Below are positions 1 to 9,851 of a DNA stretch of 64,000 nt, one piece after another. The DNA is from Desulfuromonadales bacterium (lineage in GTDB: Bacteria; Desulfobacterota; Desulfuromonadia; Geobacterales; Pseudopelobacteraceae). The notes under the pieces are model-generated. The model was not told where the DNA came from. It was given only the letters and a program-made list of their open reading frames with translations, and made no database searches. The DNA is taken from assembly GCA_013349325.1 (NCBI GenBank), contig DUZX01000003.1, positions 121,410-185,409 of the forward strand, read 5' to 3'. The stretch's first letter is position 1; each line of letters starts with the position of its first letter. The position numbers and the translations under genes are program-made.

Positions 1-144
1 CAATTCGGCACCGGACCGGTTAAGGGCTTTGCCGTTTCTCTGAGTCTGGGTGTTATCATCAACCTGTTCACCTCGCTGATCGGTACCAAGGTGACCTTTG
101 ATCTGTTCCTGCACAAAGGGACAGCCAAAAAAATGAGCATATAG
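1..144 (+). CDS. secD: Protein translocase subunit SecD (3' end only)
   Basis: The reading frame is open from base 1 and gives 47 residues ending in KGTAKKMSI. The segment begins [13 protein letters not shown] and continues into a hydrophobic helix, which matches the last transmembrane helices of SecD. SecD is an inner-membrane RND-fold protein that works with SecF to pull secreted proteins through SecYEG using the proton gradient. The secF gene starts 15 bases after the stop, the usual secD-secF operon arrangement. The start and the periplasmic domain lie outside the window. Confidence 0.93.
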   Translation, partial: QFGTGPVKGFAVSLSLGVIINLFTSLIGTKVTFDLFLHKGTAKKMSI

Positions 145-159
145 GGGGGAACGCCGTTC

Positions 160-1071
160 ATGGAACTTCTTGGCAAAACCAACATAGATTTTATCGGTAA
201 GCGCACTATTTCTTTCATCATTTCGGCAATCATATCGATTGTCGGTATCATCGGGATCGTGCAGATCGGTCGCGGCGCGGCCAACATGGGCATCGACTTT
301 TCGGGCGGCACCTCCATGCAGTTGAAGTTCGCCAAACCGCTTGCAATTGCTGATGCCCGTACAACACTTCACAAAAGCGGCATAGACAAAGTCGACCTGC
401 AGGAAATCAAGGATGGTAATAAACTGCTGGTCAAGATTGCCGGTGCAGCAGTTGGCAAACAGTCAGATATTGTACAGGCGGCCTTTAAAAAGGAATTTGC
501 CGACAATGCCTTTACGGTAGAAAGTTCAACCGAGATCGGTCCTTCAATCGGGGACAAACTGCGTAAAGACACCCTGATAGCGGTTGCACTTTCGCTACTT
601 GGGATTATCCTCTACATCGCCTGGCGCTTCGATTTTAAGTTTGGAATTGGTGCGACAGTTGCGACTCTGCATGATGTACTGGCAATAATTGCCGTATTCT
701 TTGTGATGGGTAAAGAGGTTAACCTGTTGCTGATTACGGCGGTTTTAACGGTCGCCGGATATTCTCTGACCGATACGGTAGTCGTTTTTGACCGTATTCG
801 TGAAAACCTGCATAAAAATATGAAAAGTGCCATGAATACGATTTTTAACAATAGCATCAATGAGGTTCTTTCCCGAACCATCATTACCTCATTGACAACA
901 TTTCTGGCCTCTGCAGCGCTCTTTTTCCTGGGTGGTGAGGTTATCCACGATTTTTCATTTGCATTAATGATCGGTATTGCTGTCGGTACATATTCATCTG
1001 TTTTTGTAGCCAGTCCAATTGTTGTGCTGCTTGAAGAACGGGCCGCTGCCAAACAGACCGGCGCAGCCTGA
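160..1071 (+). CDS. secF: Protein translocase subunit SecF
   Basis: The product has 303 residues, a normal SecF length. A first membrane helix (about residues 17-37) is followed by a periplasmic domain starting GIDFSGGTSMQL, the conserved SecF signature. Five more helices follow from about residue 133, including the family motif DTVVVFDRIREN near residues 203-215. SecF forms the SecDF complex, which uses proton motive force to finish translocation at the periplasmic face. A GGGGGGA-type ribosome site lies just before the ATG. The gene directly follows secD and is probably co-transcribed with it and with the TPR gene downstream. Confidence 0.96.
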   Translation: MELLGKTNIDFIGKRTISFIISAIISIVGIIGIVQIGRGAANMGIDFSGGTSMQLKFAKPLAIADARTTLHKSGIDKVDLQEIKDGNKLLVKIAGAAVGKQSDIVQAAFKKEFADNAFTVESSTEIGPSIGDKLRKDTLIAVALSLLGIILYIAWRFDFKFGIGATVATLHDVLAIIAVFFVMGKEVNLLLITAVLTVAGYSLTDTVVVFDRIRENLHKNMKSAMNTIFNNSINEVLSRTIITSLTTFLASAALFFLGGEVIHDFSFALMIGIAVGTYSSVFVASPIVVLLEERAAAKQTGAA

Positions 1072-1101
1072 TATTTTTAACGTTTATTTGAGAGGTGAAT
1101 A

Positions 1102-1668
1102 ATGAAAAAAGAAACTATCCTGTTAGCAGCGGTTGCACTGATTGTCGGTTTTTTGGGCGGTTATCTGATCTTCAGTATCAGCAACGCAGGTAAGAGTCAG
1201 CAACCAGCTATCCCGGTTGGTTCCGGTTCGCCGACTGACTACACGCAGCGTATTGCCCAGGCGGAGAAAATTGTTGCCCAGAATCCAAAGGATGTAAATG
1301 CCTGGATTTCACTTGGTAATGATTATTTTGACACGGAGCAGAGTCAGAAGTCGATCGATGCGTATGCCAAGGCTCTGGAGATTAATCCCAACAACCCGAA
1401 TGTTCTTACAGATCAAGGTGTTATGTACAAAAAAATCGGCTGGTTTGACAAGGCGCTCGCTAATTTCGAAAAAGCTCAGAAAATTGATCCCAATCACGTA
1501 CAAAGCCTCTTTAATTCAGGAGTTGTCTATGCGGTTGATTTAAAGGATCATGTCAAGGCTCGTCCTTACTGGAAAAAAATCCTAGAAATCGATCCGAACA
1601 GTGCAACTGCCATGCAGGTCAAAAGCATGATGGGAGGGGGCGGCGGGACACCTCCTGCAGGCAAATAA
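1102..1668 (+). CDS. Membrane-anchored tetratricopeptide repeat protein
   Basis: This 188-residue protein has an uncleaved-looking N-terminal membrane helix (about residues 5-27). After a Gly/Ser/Pro linker it has at least three TPR units between about residues 52 and 170, for example the helix pair around NAWISLGNDYFDTEQSQKSI and the motif ALEINPNNPNVL. It ends in a glycine-rich tail (MMGGGGGTPPAGK). TPRs bind partner proteins, so it may be a scaffold facing the periplasm, but no specific partner can be named. It follows secF by 30 bases with an AGAGG ribosome site, and a strong terminator ends the transcript. The exact function is unknown. Confidence 0.88.
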   Translation: MKKETILLAAVALIVGFLGGYLIFSISNAGKSQQPAIPVGSGSPTDYTQRIAQAEKIVAQNPKDVNAWISLGNDYFDTEQSQKSIDAYAKALEINPNNPNVLTDQGVMYKKIGWFDKALANFEKAQKIDPNHVQSLFNSGVVYAVDLKDHVKARPYWKKILEIDPNSATAMQVKSMMGGGGGTPPAGK

Positions 1669-1676
1669 AACTGATA

Positions 1677-1704
1677 AATCCCCCGCCTGTCGGGGGATTT
1701 TTTT
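1677..1704 (+). terminator. Rho-independent terminator of the secDF-TPR operon
   Basis: AATCCCCCG (1677-1685) pairs perfectly with CGGGGGATT (1691-1699) around the loop CCTGT, followed by a run of T to 1704. It lies nine bases after the TPR stop codon. The downstream recJ frame begins directly at its end. Confidence 0.93.
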
Positions 1705-3429
1705 ATGGGACCTACACGCATGCGGAAAATATGGCGGTGCAAAGAGGTTGATGCTGCGGTTGTTGAAGCACTTTCCCTGTCTCTGGGGATTGGTTCTGCA
1801 ATAGCTTGTCTCTTGGCGGGACGGGGCATCTCCTCGCGTGAAGAAGGGCAATTATTTCTCGCCCCATCGTTTTCAGCTATGCCTGATCCCGGCTTGCTCG
1901 CCGGGATGGATTCAGCCGTACAGCGCATACTAAAGGCTCGCACTAACGGCGAGACGGTCTGTGTGTATGGTGATTACGATGTTGACGGTATCAGTAGCAC
2001 CGCGCTGCTGATCTCATTTTTTCGCCGTGTCGGCCTGGCCTGCAGATATTTCATTCCCAACCGTTTTGATGACGGCTATGGCCTCAACCGTGAATCGCTG
2101 GCTTTGATCATAGCATCAGGCGCAACAGTTATCATTTCTGTTGATTGCGGCATTACCTCATCCGATGAAGCCGACTTCTGTCAAGGTCAGGGCGTCGACC
2201 TGATCATTACCGATCATCATTCCCCCAAAGAAACCATCCCGCATGCCTGCGCTGTCATCAATCCGCATCAGCCTGGCTGCCGGTACCCTTTTAAATTATT
2301 GGCCGGTGTTGGTGTGGCTTTTAACATGCTGATCGCTCTGCGCAGCGCACTGCGACAGCAGGGTGCCTTCCAGAAATGTACTGAACCGGATCTGCGTGAA
2401 TGGCTGGATCTGGTGGCCCTGGGGACGATTGCTGATGTGGTGCCACTGGTTGGTCAGAATCGGATCTACAGCTCCTTTGGTCTGAAACAGCTGGATGCCT
2501 CGCTCAGGCCGGGGGTGACGGCGCTGAAGCGGGTCGCAGGTGTCAAGGGAGCGGTATCGTGCGGTCAGGTCGGCTTCAGGTTGGCGCCGAGACTCAACGC
2601 TGCCGGACGCATGGAAAGTGCTGTGCCGGGGGTTGATCTGCTGCTCAGCTCGAACGTGGCTGAGTGCACCGTGATCGCCGATGACCTTGACGCTGCCAAT
2701 GCCGAACGTCAGTCGGTGGAACGTGCCATACTGGATGAGGCGATAGCGGCGGTAGAAGCGGCTGGTGATTATCCGGCGCGGCGCAGTATCGTTCTGGCCT
2801 CACCTGCCTGGCATCAGGGGGTGGTCGGCATCGTTGCATCACGAATTGCCGAGCGTTATTATCGCCCGACAATCTTGATTGCGCTCAACGAAGATGGCAG
2901 CGGCAAAGGTTCAGGCCGCAGTATTCCCGGCTTTCACCTGCTGGATGCCCTGTCTGCCTGCTCTGAACATCTGGACCGTTTTGGCGGCCATCGGCATGCG
3001 GTCGGCGTGGCGCTGTCAGCTTCAAATTTATCTGAATTTTCTGCAGCTTTTGAGCGTGAAGCGGCCAGGGTCTTTGCGGATAACGAGTTGATTCCGACAC
3101 TGGAGATTGACGCCGAACTTAATCCGGCAGATATTACGGTTACTCTGGTCAATGATCTGAAGCGACTGGAGCCGTTTGGCGCCGGTAATCCGGAACCGAA
3201 TCTGCTGCTGCGCGGGGTAACGGTTGTCGATCGCCGTACGGTCGGTGAAGACCATCTCAAATTGCGGGTGACGGTTGCTGGTTATAGTTTCAGTGCCATT
3301 GCTTTCAGGCAGGCAGATCGCCCGACGGACGGGCTCCTCGATCTGGTCTGTATTCCGGAGCTGAACAGCTGGAACAATAGTTCAACGATTCAACTCCGAA
3401 TCAAGGATATGCGCAGTGCGGAGGAATAA
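1705..3429 (+). CDS. recJ: Single-stranded-DNA-specific exonuclease RecJ
   Basis: RecJ degrades single-stranded DNA 5' to 3' in recombination and mismatch repair. The 574-residue product has the DHH phosphoesterase motifs YGDYDVDGISSTAL (about residues 89-102) and ITDHHSPKET (about 170-180). The DHHA1 part includes GSGRSIPGFHLLDAL and FGGHRHAVGVAL, and an OB-like domain follows (EPFGAGNPEPNLL onward). The start is uncertain. ATG 1705 comes straight after the terminator T-run, with GGGGGA of the hairpin as a possible ribosome site. An in-frame ATG at 1720 with GGGA nine bases upstream is equally possible. The stop overlaps the next start. Confidence 0.95.
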   Translation: MGPTRMRKIWRCKEVDAAVVEALSLSLGIGSAIACLLAGRGISSREEGQLFLAPSFSAMPDPGLLAGMDSAVQRILKARTNGETVCVYGDYDVDGISSTALLISFFRRVGLACRYFIPNRFDDGYGLNRESLALIIASGATVIISVDCGITSSDEADFCQGQGVDLIITDHHSPKETIPHACAVINPHQPGCRYPFKLLAGVGVAFNMLIALRSALRQQGAFQKCTEPDLREWLDLVALGTIADVVPLVGQNRIYSSFGLKQLDASLRPGVTALKRVAGVKGAVSCGQVGFRLAPRLNAAGRMESAVPGVDLLLSSNVAECTVIADDLDAANAERQSVERAILDEAIAAVEAAGDYPARRSIVLASPAWHQGVVGIVASRIAERYYRPTILIALNEDGSGKGSGRSIPGFHLLDALSACSEHLDRFGGHRHAVGVALSASNLSEFSAAFEREAARVFADNELIPTLEIDAELNPADITVTLVNDLKRLEPFGAGNPEPNLLLRGVTVVDRRTVGEDHLKLRVTVAGYSFSAIAFRQADRPTDGLLDLVCIPELNSWNNSSTIQLRIKDMRSAEE

Positions 3430-4328
3430 TGTTACGGAGTGACCGATTTGACCAGGCCGACAGAATCATCAAGATCGGTTTTTGGATAAATGCCATACTC
3501 ATGATTCTCAAACTGTCAGCCGGTTACTGGGGGCATTCGGATGCCGTGTTTGCCGATGGTATCGAAAGCGCCTGTGATTTTGTGGCGATCTTTGCGACCA
3601 TGATGGCACTAAAGTTGGGGCGTCAGCCCTTTGATGCCAATCATCCCTACGGCCATGGACGCGCCGAGAGCCTGGCAGCATTGCTGGTGTCGCTGGTTAT
3701 ATTTGCTACCGGAAGCTGGATTCTGTACGAGTCGGTGCTGGCGGTAATTAACCATGACTTCAAATCACCCGGCTGGGTTGCCGTGGCCGCCGCTTTCATG
3801 ACGATCATCATCAAGGAGTGGCTGCACCGCTTCACCCTTATGACGGGAAAACGGCTGGAAAGCCCGTCGCTGCTGGCGATAGCGAAAGATCACCGTAAGG
3901 ATGCGATTACGTCAATTTCTACGCTGGCCGGAGTCGTGGGTGCCTTTTTCGGATTCGGGATATTGGATCCTCTTGCGGCGGCGCTGACGGCATTTTTTAT
4001 CCTGTATGTCGGTTACCAGACCTTCCGCGAAGCTGCTCACGATCTGATGGACGGCAACGCACCGGCTGACTTCATCAACGCGATACAAGATCTGGCTGAG
4101 AGTGTGGCATGCGTTGACCATGTCCATGAAATCCGCGCACGCCGGTCTGGTCAGTACATGATTGTCGATCTCAAGCTGGAGATGGACCCGGACATGACCG
4201 TCAAGCAGTCACATGATATCGCCACTCGGGTTAAAAAACTGATCTTCGAGCACTATCCGGGAGTTGGTGACGTCATGATTCACATCAACCCGCACGATGA
4301 AGAGCATGAGGATCTGATCAGGCTATGA
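3429..4328 (+). CDS. Cation diffusion facilitator (CDF) family metal transporter
   Basis: This 299-residue inner-membrane protein has the CDF layout: about six helices in the first 200 residues and a cytoplasmic ferredoxin-like domain from about residue 210. Metal-site motifs are visible, including DGIESACDFVA in helix 2, the loop HPYGHGRAESLAAL and KDHRKDAITS in helix 5. The C-terminal domain contains VDHVHEIRARRSG. CDF proteins export divalent metals such as Zn, Fe or Mn in exchange for protons, but the metal cannot be told from the sequence. The ATG shares one base with the recJ stop, so the two are translationally coupled. Confidence 0.92.
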   Translation: MLRSDRFDQADRIIKIGFWINAILMILKLSAGYWGHSDAVFADGIESACDFVAIFATMMALKLGRQPFDANHPYGHGRAESLAALLVSLVIFATGSWILYESVLAVINHDFKSPGWVAVAAAFMTIIIKEWLHRFTLMTGKRLESPSLLAIAKDHRKDAITSISTLAGVVGAFFGFGILDPLAAALTAFFILYVGYQTFREAAHDLMDGNAPADFINAIQDLAESVACVDHVHEIRARRSGQYMIVDLKLEMDPDMTVKQSHDIATRVKKLIFEHYPGVGDVMIHINPHDEEHEDLIRL

Positions 4329-5038
4329 AAATCTGGCGCTTTCTGATTTCTCTTGAACTCTGTCTGCTCCTCTTGGGCCTTTTGTGCGCAATTATGGGGG
4401 CGGGATCGTTTCTGCTGACGGGGCAATACGCCGCCGCTATCAACGCCATGCCGCTGCTGGTCTGGCTGCGAGCCGTTCCGGTCGGCATCAGCTGGTGGCT
4501 CTGGCTGACACTTGTGCTGATTTTTGGAATTGCGATCAACACGCTGTTTTGCTCATCAGAAACGATCTGGTCTCGCTGGAACAGGGGCAATCTGATCGCC
4601 CTGCTGGCACCTCAGCTGATGCACGCCGGTTTCTTGTTGATTATTCTGGCTCATCTGACAAGTGCCCTCTGGTCATCAGTTGATCAGCTGGAGGTGCACG
4701 AGGGGAGCCTGGCAACCTTGCCGAACGGCATAAAATTCGGAGTGGCCGCTCTCTCCGTTACTTCATCTCCGCAAGGGATGCCGGTCGGTTTTTCTAGTGA
4801 ACTAGTCACCAATCTTGACAACCCAACCGTGCGTACCGTCATCTCTCCGAATCATCCCTGGTTATCAGGGGGCTATGGCGTCTATATCAAACAGGCAGAA
4901 ATGTACCCGTTCAAGCGGGCTCTGTTTGAGATCCACCGTGAACCGGGGGCTGGTCTGGCGCTGGCGGGGTCACTGCTGTTTGTCGTGGGGAATGTACTTG
5001 TACTTACGCTCAAATCCCGTAACGGCAGGGAGATGTGA
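4325..5038 (+). CDS. ResB-like membrane protein (cytochrome c biogenesis type)
   Basis: The 237-residue product has an N-terminal helix (about 7-28), a second (about 57-77), a third (about 95-115), a soluble loop of about 100 residues and a last helix (about 204-222). That topology resembles ResB/CcsB, which holds apocytochrome or heme at the membrane during c-type cytochrome maturation. The protein is much shorter than a full ResB and no CcsA partner is adjacent. The start overlaps the CDF stop by four bases. The family call rests on topology and the N-terminal helix, so a different small membrane family cannot be excluded. Confidence 0.6.
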   Translation: MKIWRFLISLELCLLLLGLLCAIMGAGSFLLTGQYAAAINAMPLLVWLRAVPVGISWWLWLTLVLIFGIAINTLFCSSETIWSRWNRGNLIALLAPQLMHAGFLLIILAHLTSALWSSVDQLEVHEGSLATLPNGIKFGVAALSVTSSPQGMPVGFSSELVTNLDNPTVRTVISPNHPWLSGGYGVYIKQAEMYPFKRALFEIHREPGAGLALAGSLLFVVGNVLVLTLKSRNGREM

Positions 5039-5098
5039 GGGCAACCCTTTTTCGGAAGTTTATTGAAAATCTGAGCCATCTTCAGAGGAGACAGTTTC

Positions 5099-6358
5099 AT
5101 GTTCAGTTTTCTGCACGCTGCTGATATTCATCTGGATAGCCCGCTCAAGGGGCTTGAAGTGTACCAGGATGCGCCGCTGGAACAGATTCGCGGGGCCGCA
5201 CGACGAGCATTTGACAACCTTGTAGAAATGGCTATCGATGAGGAGGTTGCCTTTGTTCTCCTGGCGGGCGACCTCTACGACGGTGACTGGAAAGACTACA
5301 ATACCGGAATCTATTTTGTCAGCCGTATGGGACGGCTGCGGGAAGCCGGTATCCCGGTTTTTATGGTCTCAGGAAATCATGATGCCGCAAGCCAGATCAC
5401 CCGTTCTCTGAACCTTCCGGACAATGTCACGCTGTTTTCTCATAAAAAAGTTGAAACCAGTATCCTCGACCATCTCGGTGTCGCTATTCATGGCCAAAGT
5501 TTTTCCTCACGAGCGGTTACCGACGACCTGACTCGAAATTATCCGCATGCTCTGCCCGGTCTCTTGAATATCGGCTTACTGCATACCAGTCTGAATGGAC
5601 GCCCTAACCACGAACCCTATGCACCCTGTACGCTTGATGCCCTGCGTTCGAAAGGATACCAGTATTGGGCTCTGGGGCACGTTCACCAACGGGAAGAGCT
5701 GTCCAAAGGGCCCTGGGTGGTGTTCCCGGGCAATATCCAGGGGCGGCATATCCGTGAGACCGGTGCCAAGGGGTGTACTCTGGTAACGGTTGAAGATGGG
5801 CAGGTCGTAGAAGTCGTTGCGAGGGAGCTGGATGTTTTGCGCTGGTCACAGTGCCAGCTTGACCTTGGGAGGTGTGAAAAGACAGAATCACTCTTGGAGA
5901 TGGTTCGTGAAAGGTTCGAGCTTGAGAGAGAACGGGCTGACGGGCGTCCCCTGGCCATTCGTCTGATTTTGGACGGTGCAACGACGCTGCATGCCAGGCT
6001 TCACGAAAACTCGGCCCACTGGCATGAAGAGTTTCGTGCTGTCGCCGCTACGCTTGGCAATGTATGGATCGAGAAGATTATCTTTACGACACGTAAGACT
6101 CACGTAGCGTGTGAAGAATTCCCCGATGACTCTCCGATTGCCGATCTGCAGAAGTCAATCCTTGGATTCCGGTTAGACAGTGTCCATCTTCTCGATCTGA
6201 TTCCGGACTTTGAACAGTTACGCAACAAGCTGCCACCCGATCTCCTGGTCGATGACGATCCCTTTACACTCTGTGAAGAGGAGCTTACGGCTCTGCGTGA
6301 AGACGTCACGGCACTGCTTATGGCCAAGATGCAGCAGGGGGGCAACCGTGCGAATTAA
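5099..6358 (+). CDS. SbcD/YhaO-type DNA repair exonuclease (metallophosphoesterase)
   Basis: This 419-residue protein carries the calcineurin-like phosphoesterase motifs in order: AADIHLD (about 7-13), AGDLYDG (about 56-62), SGNHDAAS (about 96-103), LLHTS and ALGHVHQ (about 195-201). These residues bind the two metal ions of Mre11/SbcD nucleases. The C-terminal half resembles the YhaO group rather than canonical SbcD. It overlaps the following ATPase gene by 11 bases, the usual nuclease-SMC ATPase pairing. The complex is expected to process DNA ends or hairpins. An AGAGGAGA ribosome site precedes the ATG. Confidence 0.9.
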   Translation: MFSFLHAADIHLDSPLKGLEVYQDAPLEQIRGAARRAFDNLVEMAIDEEVAFVLLAGDLYDGDWKDYNTGIYFVSRMGRLREAGIPVFMVSGNHDAASQITRSLNLPDNVTLFSHKKVETSILDHLGVAIHGQSFSSRAVTDDLTRNYPHALPGLLNIGLLHTSLNGRPNHEPYAPCTLDALRSKGYQYWALGHVHQREELSKGPWVVFPGNIQGRHIRETGAKGCTLVTVEDGQVVEVVARELDVLRWSQCQLDLGRCEKTESLLEMVRERFELERERADGRPLAIRLILDGATTLHARLHENSAHWHEEFRAVAATLGNVWIEKIIFTTRKTHVACEEFPDDSPIADLQKSILGFRLDSVHLLDLIPDFEQLRNKLPPDLLVDDDPFTLCEEELTALREDVTALLMAKMQQGGNRAN

Positions 6359-9300
6359 ACGACTGTCACTGAAAGCATTTGGACACTTTACTGATCGAAC
6401 CCTCGACTTTACCTCCGAACTTCCTGGGCTGCATGTCGTGTACGGTCCCAACGAGGCCGGTAAGAGCAGTTCCATGAGAGCACTTCAGGCACTCTTTTTC
6501 GGTTTTCCCGTTCGCAGCGGTGATAATTTTCTTCACGCTTACGATCAATTACTCGTCGGAGGCTGTCTGCAGGGGAATGATGGGAGCGAGCTGACTTTTT
6601 CTCGCAGGAAGAAAAATAGAAACAGCCTTTTTGATGAGCATGACAACCCACTTGACCCTGCGCTGCTTGCCCCGTTTCTGCATGGACTCGAACAGGATCT
6701 TTTCAACACCCTCTACGGAATTAACCATGAGTCCCTGGTACGGGGAGGGCAGGGTATTCTGGATCAAAAGGGTGAAGTGGGGCAGGCGCTTTTCTCGGCC
6801 GGAACCGGACTTGCCTCTCTGAAATCGATCGTAGACGAACTTGAAGCCGAAGCAGACAACCTTTTCAGGCCCCGAGGTTCGAGCCAGGCTATTTCAGTAC
6901 TTCTGAACCGCTACAAGGAGCTGCAGTCACATATCAAGCAGGCCACGCTTTCAAGTCGTGACTGGCAGGAGCATCAGCGGGCGCTCGGCGATGCCGTGCA
7001 GAAGCTGGAGCGAGCCAACGCTTTACGCGCACAACTGAACAGAGAGAAACGGCAACTTGAACGCCTGAAGCAGGCTCTGCCTACTATCGGACAACGCAGG
7101 AGCCTGCTCGAAAAACTGGCTGATCTTGGAGACGTCGTCGAGCTCCCCCCGGATTTTAGTGAACGACGGAGGTCATTGGAACAACAGGCGGTCATTGCCC
7201 GGAGTCGTCTTGAAAGCTCAAAAACCCGTCAGGAACTTCTGGAAGAGAAAAGGAGAGGGGTGTCTCTGGACCAGGGACTGCTGGACCACGCCGAAGCTAT
7301 AGAAGATATGCATCAGGGGCTTGGGCAGTACCGGAAAGCCAAGGCTGACAGGCCACTGCTCGAAGGGCGGCGAATCGGCTGTCGCACGGATGCTGCTCAT
7401 CTCTTGAAACAGATCAAGCCGCTACTTTCCCTTGATGAGATCGAGGTCTTGCGCCCAAGTCTTGCAAAGCGAAAGACCATTCAGGCTCTTGGCGCCAGGC
7501 ATGAAGCACTCGTCCTGAGTGAACGCACATCGGGTCGTCTCGTCCAGACCACCGCCCAGGATCTTGAAGCTGCCAGATGCGGCCTGGAAAAACTTTCACT
7601 GAGTGTCAATGCCGGAAAGCTGCCCCGGATGGTTATGTCGGTGCAGAAGGTTGGTGACCTGGATGGGGAGATATCCGCAAAGCGTCGCAATCTGAATACT
7701 GCCACTACGGAGTGTCGTTCTGTGGTGCAGCGTCTTGGGCTTTGGTCCGGCCCGCTGGAACTTTTGAATCAGTTGGCTGTCCCTTTGCCTGAAACAGTAC
7801 GTCGCCACGAAGAAGAACTGAGTTCTCTCTCTGAAAAAAAGCGACAATTAACTGCTGATGCTGGCCAGCTGGAAAACGATCAGATTCTCATTGATGAGCA
7901 GCTTCACGAAATTGAATACGCTGCAGAGGTGCCTTCGGAAGATGAGTTGTTGCAGTTCCGGAGCCGGCGTGACCTTGGCTGGCAGTTACTGCGGAGCCAA
8001 TGGCTACAAGGCGAAGATGTCACCGCGAAGTGCATTGACTATGATTCCGAGCGCCCGCTGCCGGAGGCGTACGAACGCCTGGTCGGCATATCCGACCAAA
8101 CAGCGGATCGTCTCTATCGGGAGGCTGATCGGGTCCAAAAGCATGCTTCCCTGAAAGCCAAAGCCGAAGTGATAGCAAAGCGCAGGACCGAGCTGAATAA
8201 ACAGCTCGAGAATGTCTATTCTGCCGCAGCAGAGGCCGATAACCGCTGGCAGGAATTATGGGCACCCTGCTCTATCAAACCGTTGCTTCCGCGTGAAATG
8301 CAGGCGTGGCTTAACTGCTTGGATAAACTTCGCTTTCAGGTAGCAGAATCGGATAAAATTGCCCAGGATCTACAGGGACAGGAGGACAGGCGCAGAGAGC
8401 TGCGGACAATGTTGATTGCCGAGCTTGTTTCGCTTGGAGAAAGGCAGGAGTTCCCCGGCGAGGAGCTTTCGCCCGTGTTGCTGTTTGCCGAGGCGCTTGT
8501 GCAGAGGGTGCAGAAAGATCTGTCTCGACGCGAAATACAAGCGGAGAAAATCCGTGTTTTAGATAAAGCACTGGAATCAGCCAGATCTGATCATCTTGTT
8601 TCCGAAACAGAACTCCGACACTGGCAGTCACTGTGGAATGACGCTTTACTGCCGTTGGAGATTGGAAACAGTGTCCTGCCTGCGGAGGCTATCGATTTTA
8701 TTGAGACTCTTCAGGCGTGTTTTGACAAACTGAAAGAGGCGGATGATTTTAGCAAGCGCAGGGATGGCATTGATAGAGATGCACGTGAGTTCGAAGAGGC
8801 TCTGCTGGTTTTGAAAAAAAATAGTGCTCCCGACCTCGCCGAATGTGAAGCAAACCAGGCTGTCACACAGTTGAAAAGCCGTCTCGGGCGGGCCAGTCAG
8901 GATCAGACACTTGTGCAGCAATATACAGAAGAGATACTCGCTCTTGAAGTTGCGATAAGTACTAGTCAAGCTGAGTTGGACAGTTTCGAGGTGCAGCTTG
9001 CTGTGCTGCGCCGCATTGCAGTTTGTGAAACCGAGGAACAGATCGATGAAGCGGAACGGCGCTCTCACGAATATCTGAAGTTAAAAAATACGTTGGCAGA
9101 GACGGAAGTACACCTCATTCGGATAGCGGAAGGGATCTCGCTTATCGATTTGGAACATCAGGCAGGTGAAGTGGACCCGGATGATCTTCCCGGACGGATT
9201 GAGGGATTAGCCAGGCACATCGATGGTGTGGTAGATCCGGAAATAAGTCAGCTATCAGAAATCATTGGACGAGAAAAAAATGAACTTGCCCGTATGAATG

Positions 9301-9851
9301 GGAGCGGCACGGCAGCGGAACTTGCTGAAGAATCTCAACAGGCCCTGGCAAAGATTCGGAGACTGACGGATCGCTATATTCGTCTCAAGCTCTCCACAAA
9401 AATTCTCCGTGAAGAGATAGAGCGTTACCGGGCGGAAAACCAGGACCCGGTCTTGAAAATAGCTTCCGGATATTTTCGTGAGCTGACACTGGGATCTTTT
9501 GTCGGGCTGCGCACAGACAGTGACGAGCAAGGGCAGCCGGTGTTGATAGGTATTCGAGCCAATGGTGCCTGGTTACATGTCGGTGGGATGAGTACCGGTA
9601 CTTGTGACCAGCTCTATCTCGCTTTGCGCCTCGCAACACTCGAATGGCGTATTCAGACCAGCGAGCCGATGCCATTTATCGTTGACGATATTTTGATTAA
9701 TTTTGACGACAAACGATCTAAAGCGACTTTGCAAGCCCTGAGTAATCTGGCAGAAAAGACGCAGGTGATTTTATTCACTCATCACGGCCAGGTTTTCGAA
9801 GATGCTACATCGCTGGCTTGCAGCGGCAGGGTTTTTGTTTATCGGCTTTAA
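6348..9851 (+). CDS. YhaN/SbcC-like SMC-family ATPase
   Basis: The product has about 1167 residues. Walker A (YGPNEAGKSSSMRAL) lies near the N-terminus and Walker B (PFIVDDILINFDDKR) near the C-terminus, followed by the switch histidines FTHH. Between them lie about 900 residues of predicted coiled coil, the SMC/Rad50 layout. GTG 6348 was chosen as start because AGGGGGG lies a few bases upstream and VRIKRLSLKAFGHF is the typical N-terminus; the frame stays open upstream but with atypical sequence. It is translationally coupled to the nuclease gene. Together they should form an Mre11-Rad50-like repair complex. The AAA_27 (YhaN) group is the best fit. Confidence 0.9.
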   Translation: MRIKRLSLKAFGHFTDRTLDFTSELPGLHVVYGPNEAGKSSSMRALQALFFGFPVRSGDNFLHAYDQLLVGGCLQGNDGSELTFSRRKKNRNSLFDEHDNPLDPALLAPFLHGLEQDLFNTLYGINHESLVRGGQGILDQKGEVGQALFSAGTGLASLKSIVDELEAEADNLFRPRGSSQAISVLLNRYKELQSHIKQATLSSRDWQEHQRALGDAVQKLERANALRAQLNREKRQLERLKQALPTIGQRRSLLEKLADLGDVVELPPDFSERRRSLEQQAVIARSRLESSKTRQELLEEKRRGVSLDQGLLDHAEAIEDMHQGLGQYRKAKADRPLLEGRRIGCRTDAAHLLKQIKPLLSLDEIEVLRPSLAKRKTIQALGARHEALVLSERTSGRLVQTTAQDLEAARCGLEKLSLSVNAGKLPRMVMSVQKVGDLDGEISAKRRNLNTATTECRSVVQRLGLWSGPLELLNQLAVPLPETVRRHEEELSSLSEKKRQLTADAGQLENDQILIDEQLHEIEYAAEVPSEDELLQFRSRRDLGWQLLRSQWLQGEDVTAKCIDYDSERPLPEAYERLVGISDQTADRLYREADRVQKHASLKAKAEVIAKRRTELNKQLENVYSAAAEADNRWQELWAPCSIKPLLPREMQAWLNCLDKLRFQVAESDKIAQDLQGQEDRRRELRTMLIAELVSLGERQEFPGEELSPVLLFAEALVQRVQKDLSRREIQAEKIRVLDKALESARSDHLVSETELRHWQSLWNDALLPLEIGNSVLPAEAIDFIETLQACFDKLKEADDFSKRRDGIDRDAREFEEALLVLKKNSAPDLAECEANQAVTQLKSRLGRASQDQTLVQQYTEEILALEVAISTSQAELDSFEVQLAVLRRIAVCETEEQIDEAERRSHEYLKLKNTLAETEVHLIRIAEGISLIDLEHQAGEVDPDDLPGRIEGLARHIDGVVDPEISQLSEIIGREKNELARMNGSGTAAELAEESQQALAKIRRLTDRYIRLKLSTKILREEIERYRAENQDPVLKIASGYFRELTLGSFVGLRTDSDEQGQPVLIGIRANGAWLHVGGMSTGTCDQLYLALRLATLEWRIQTSEPMPFIVDDILINFDDKRSKATLQALSNLAEKTQVILFTHHGQVFEDATSLACSGRVFVYRL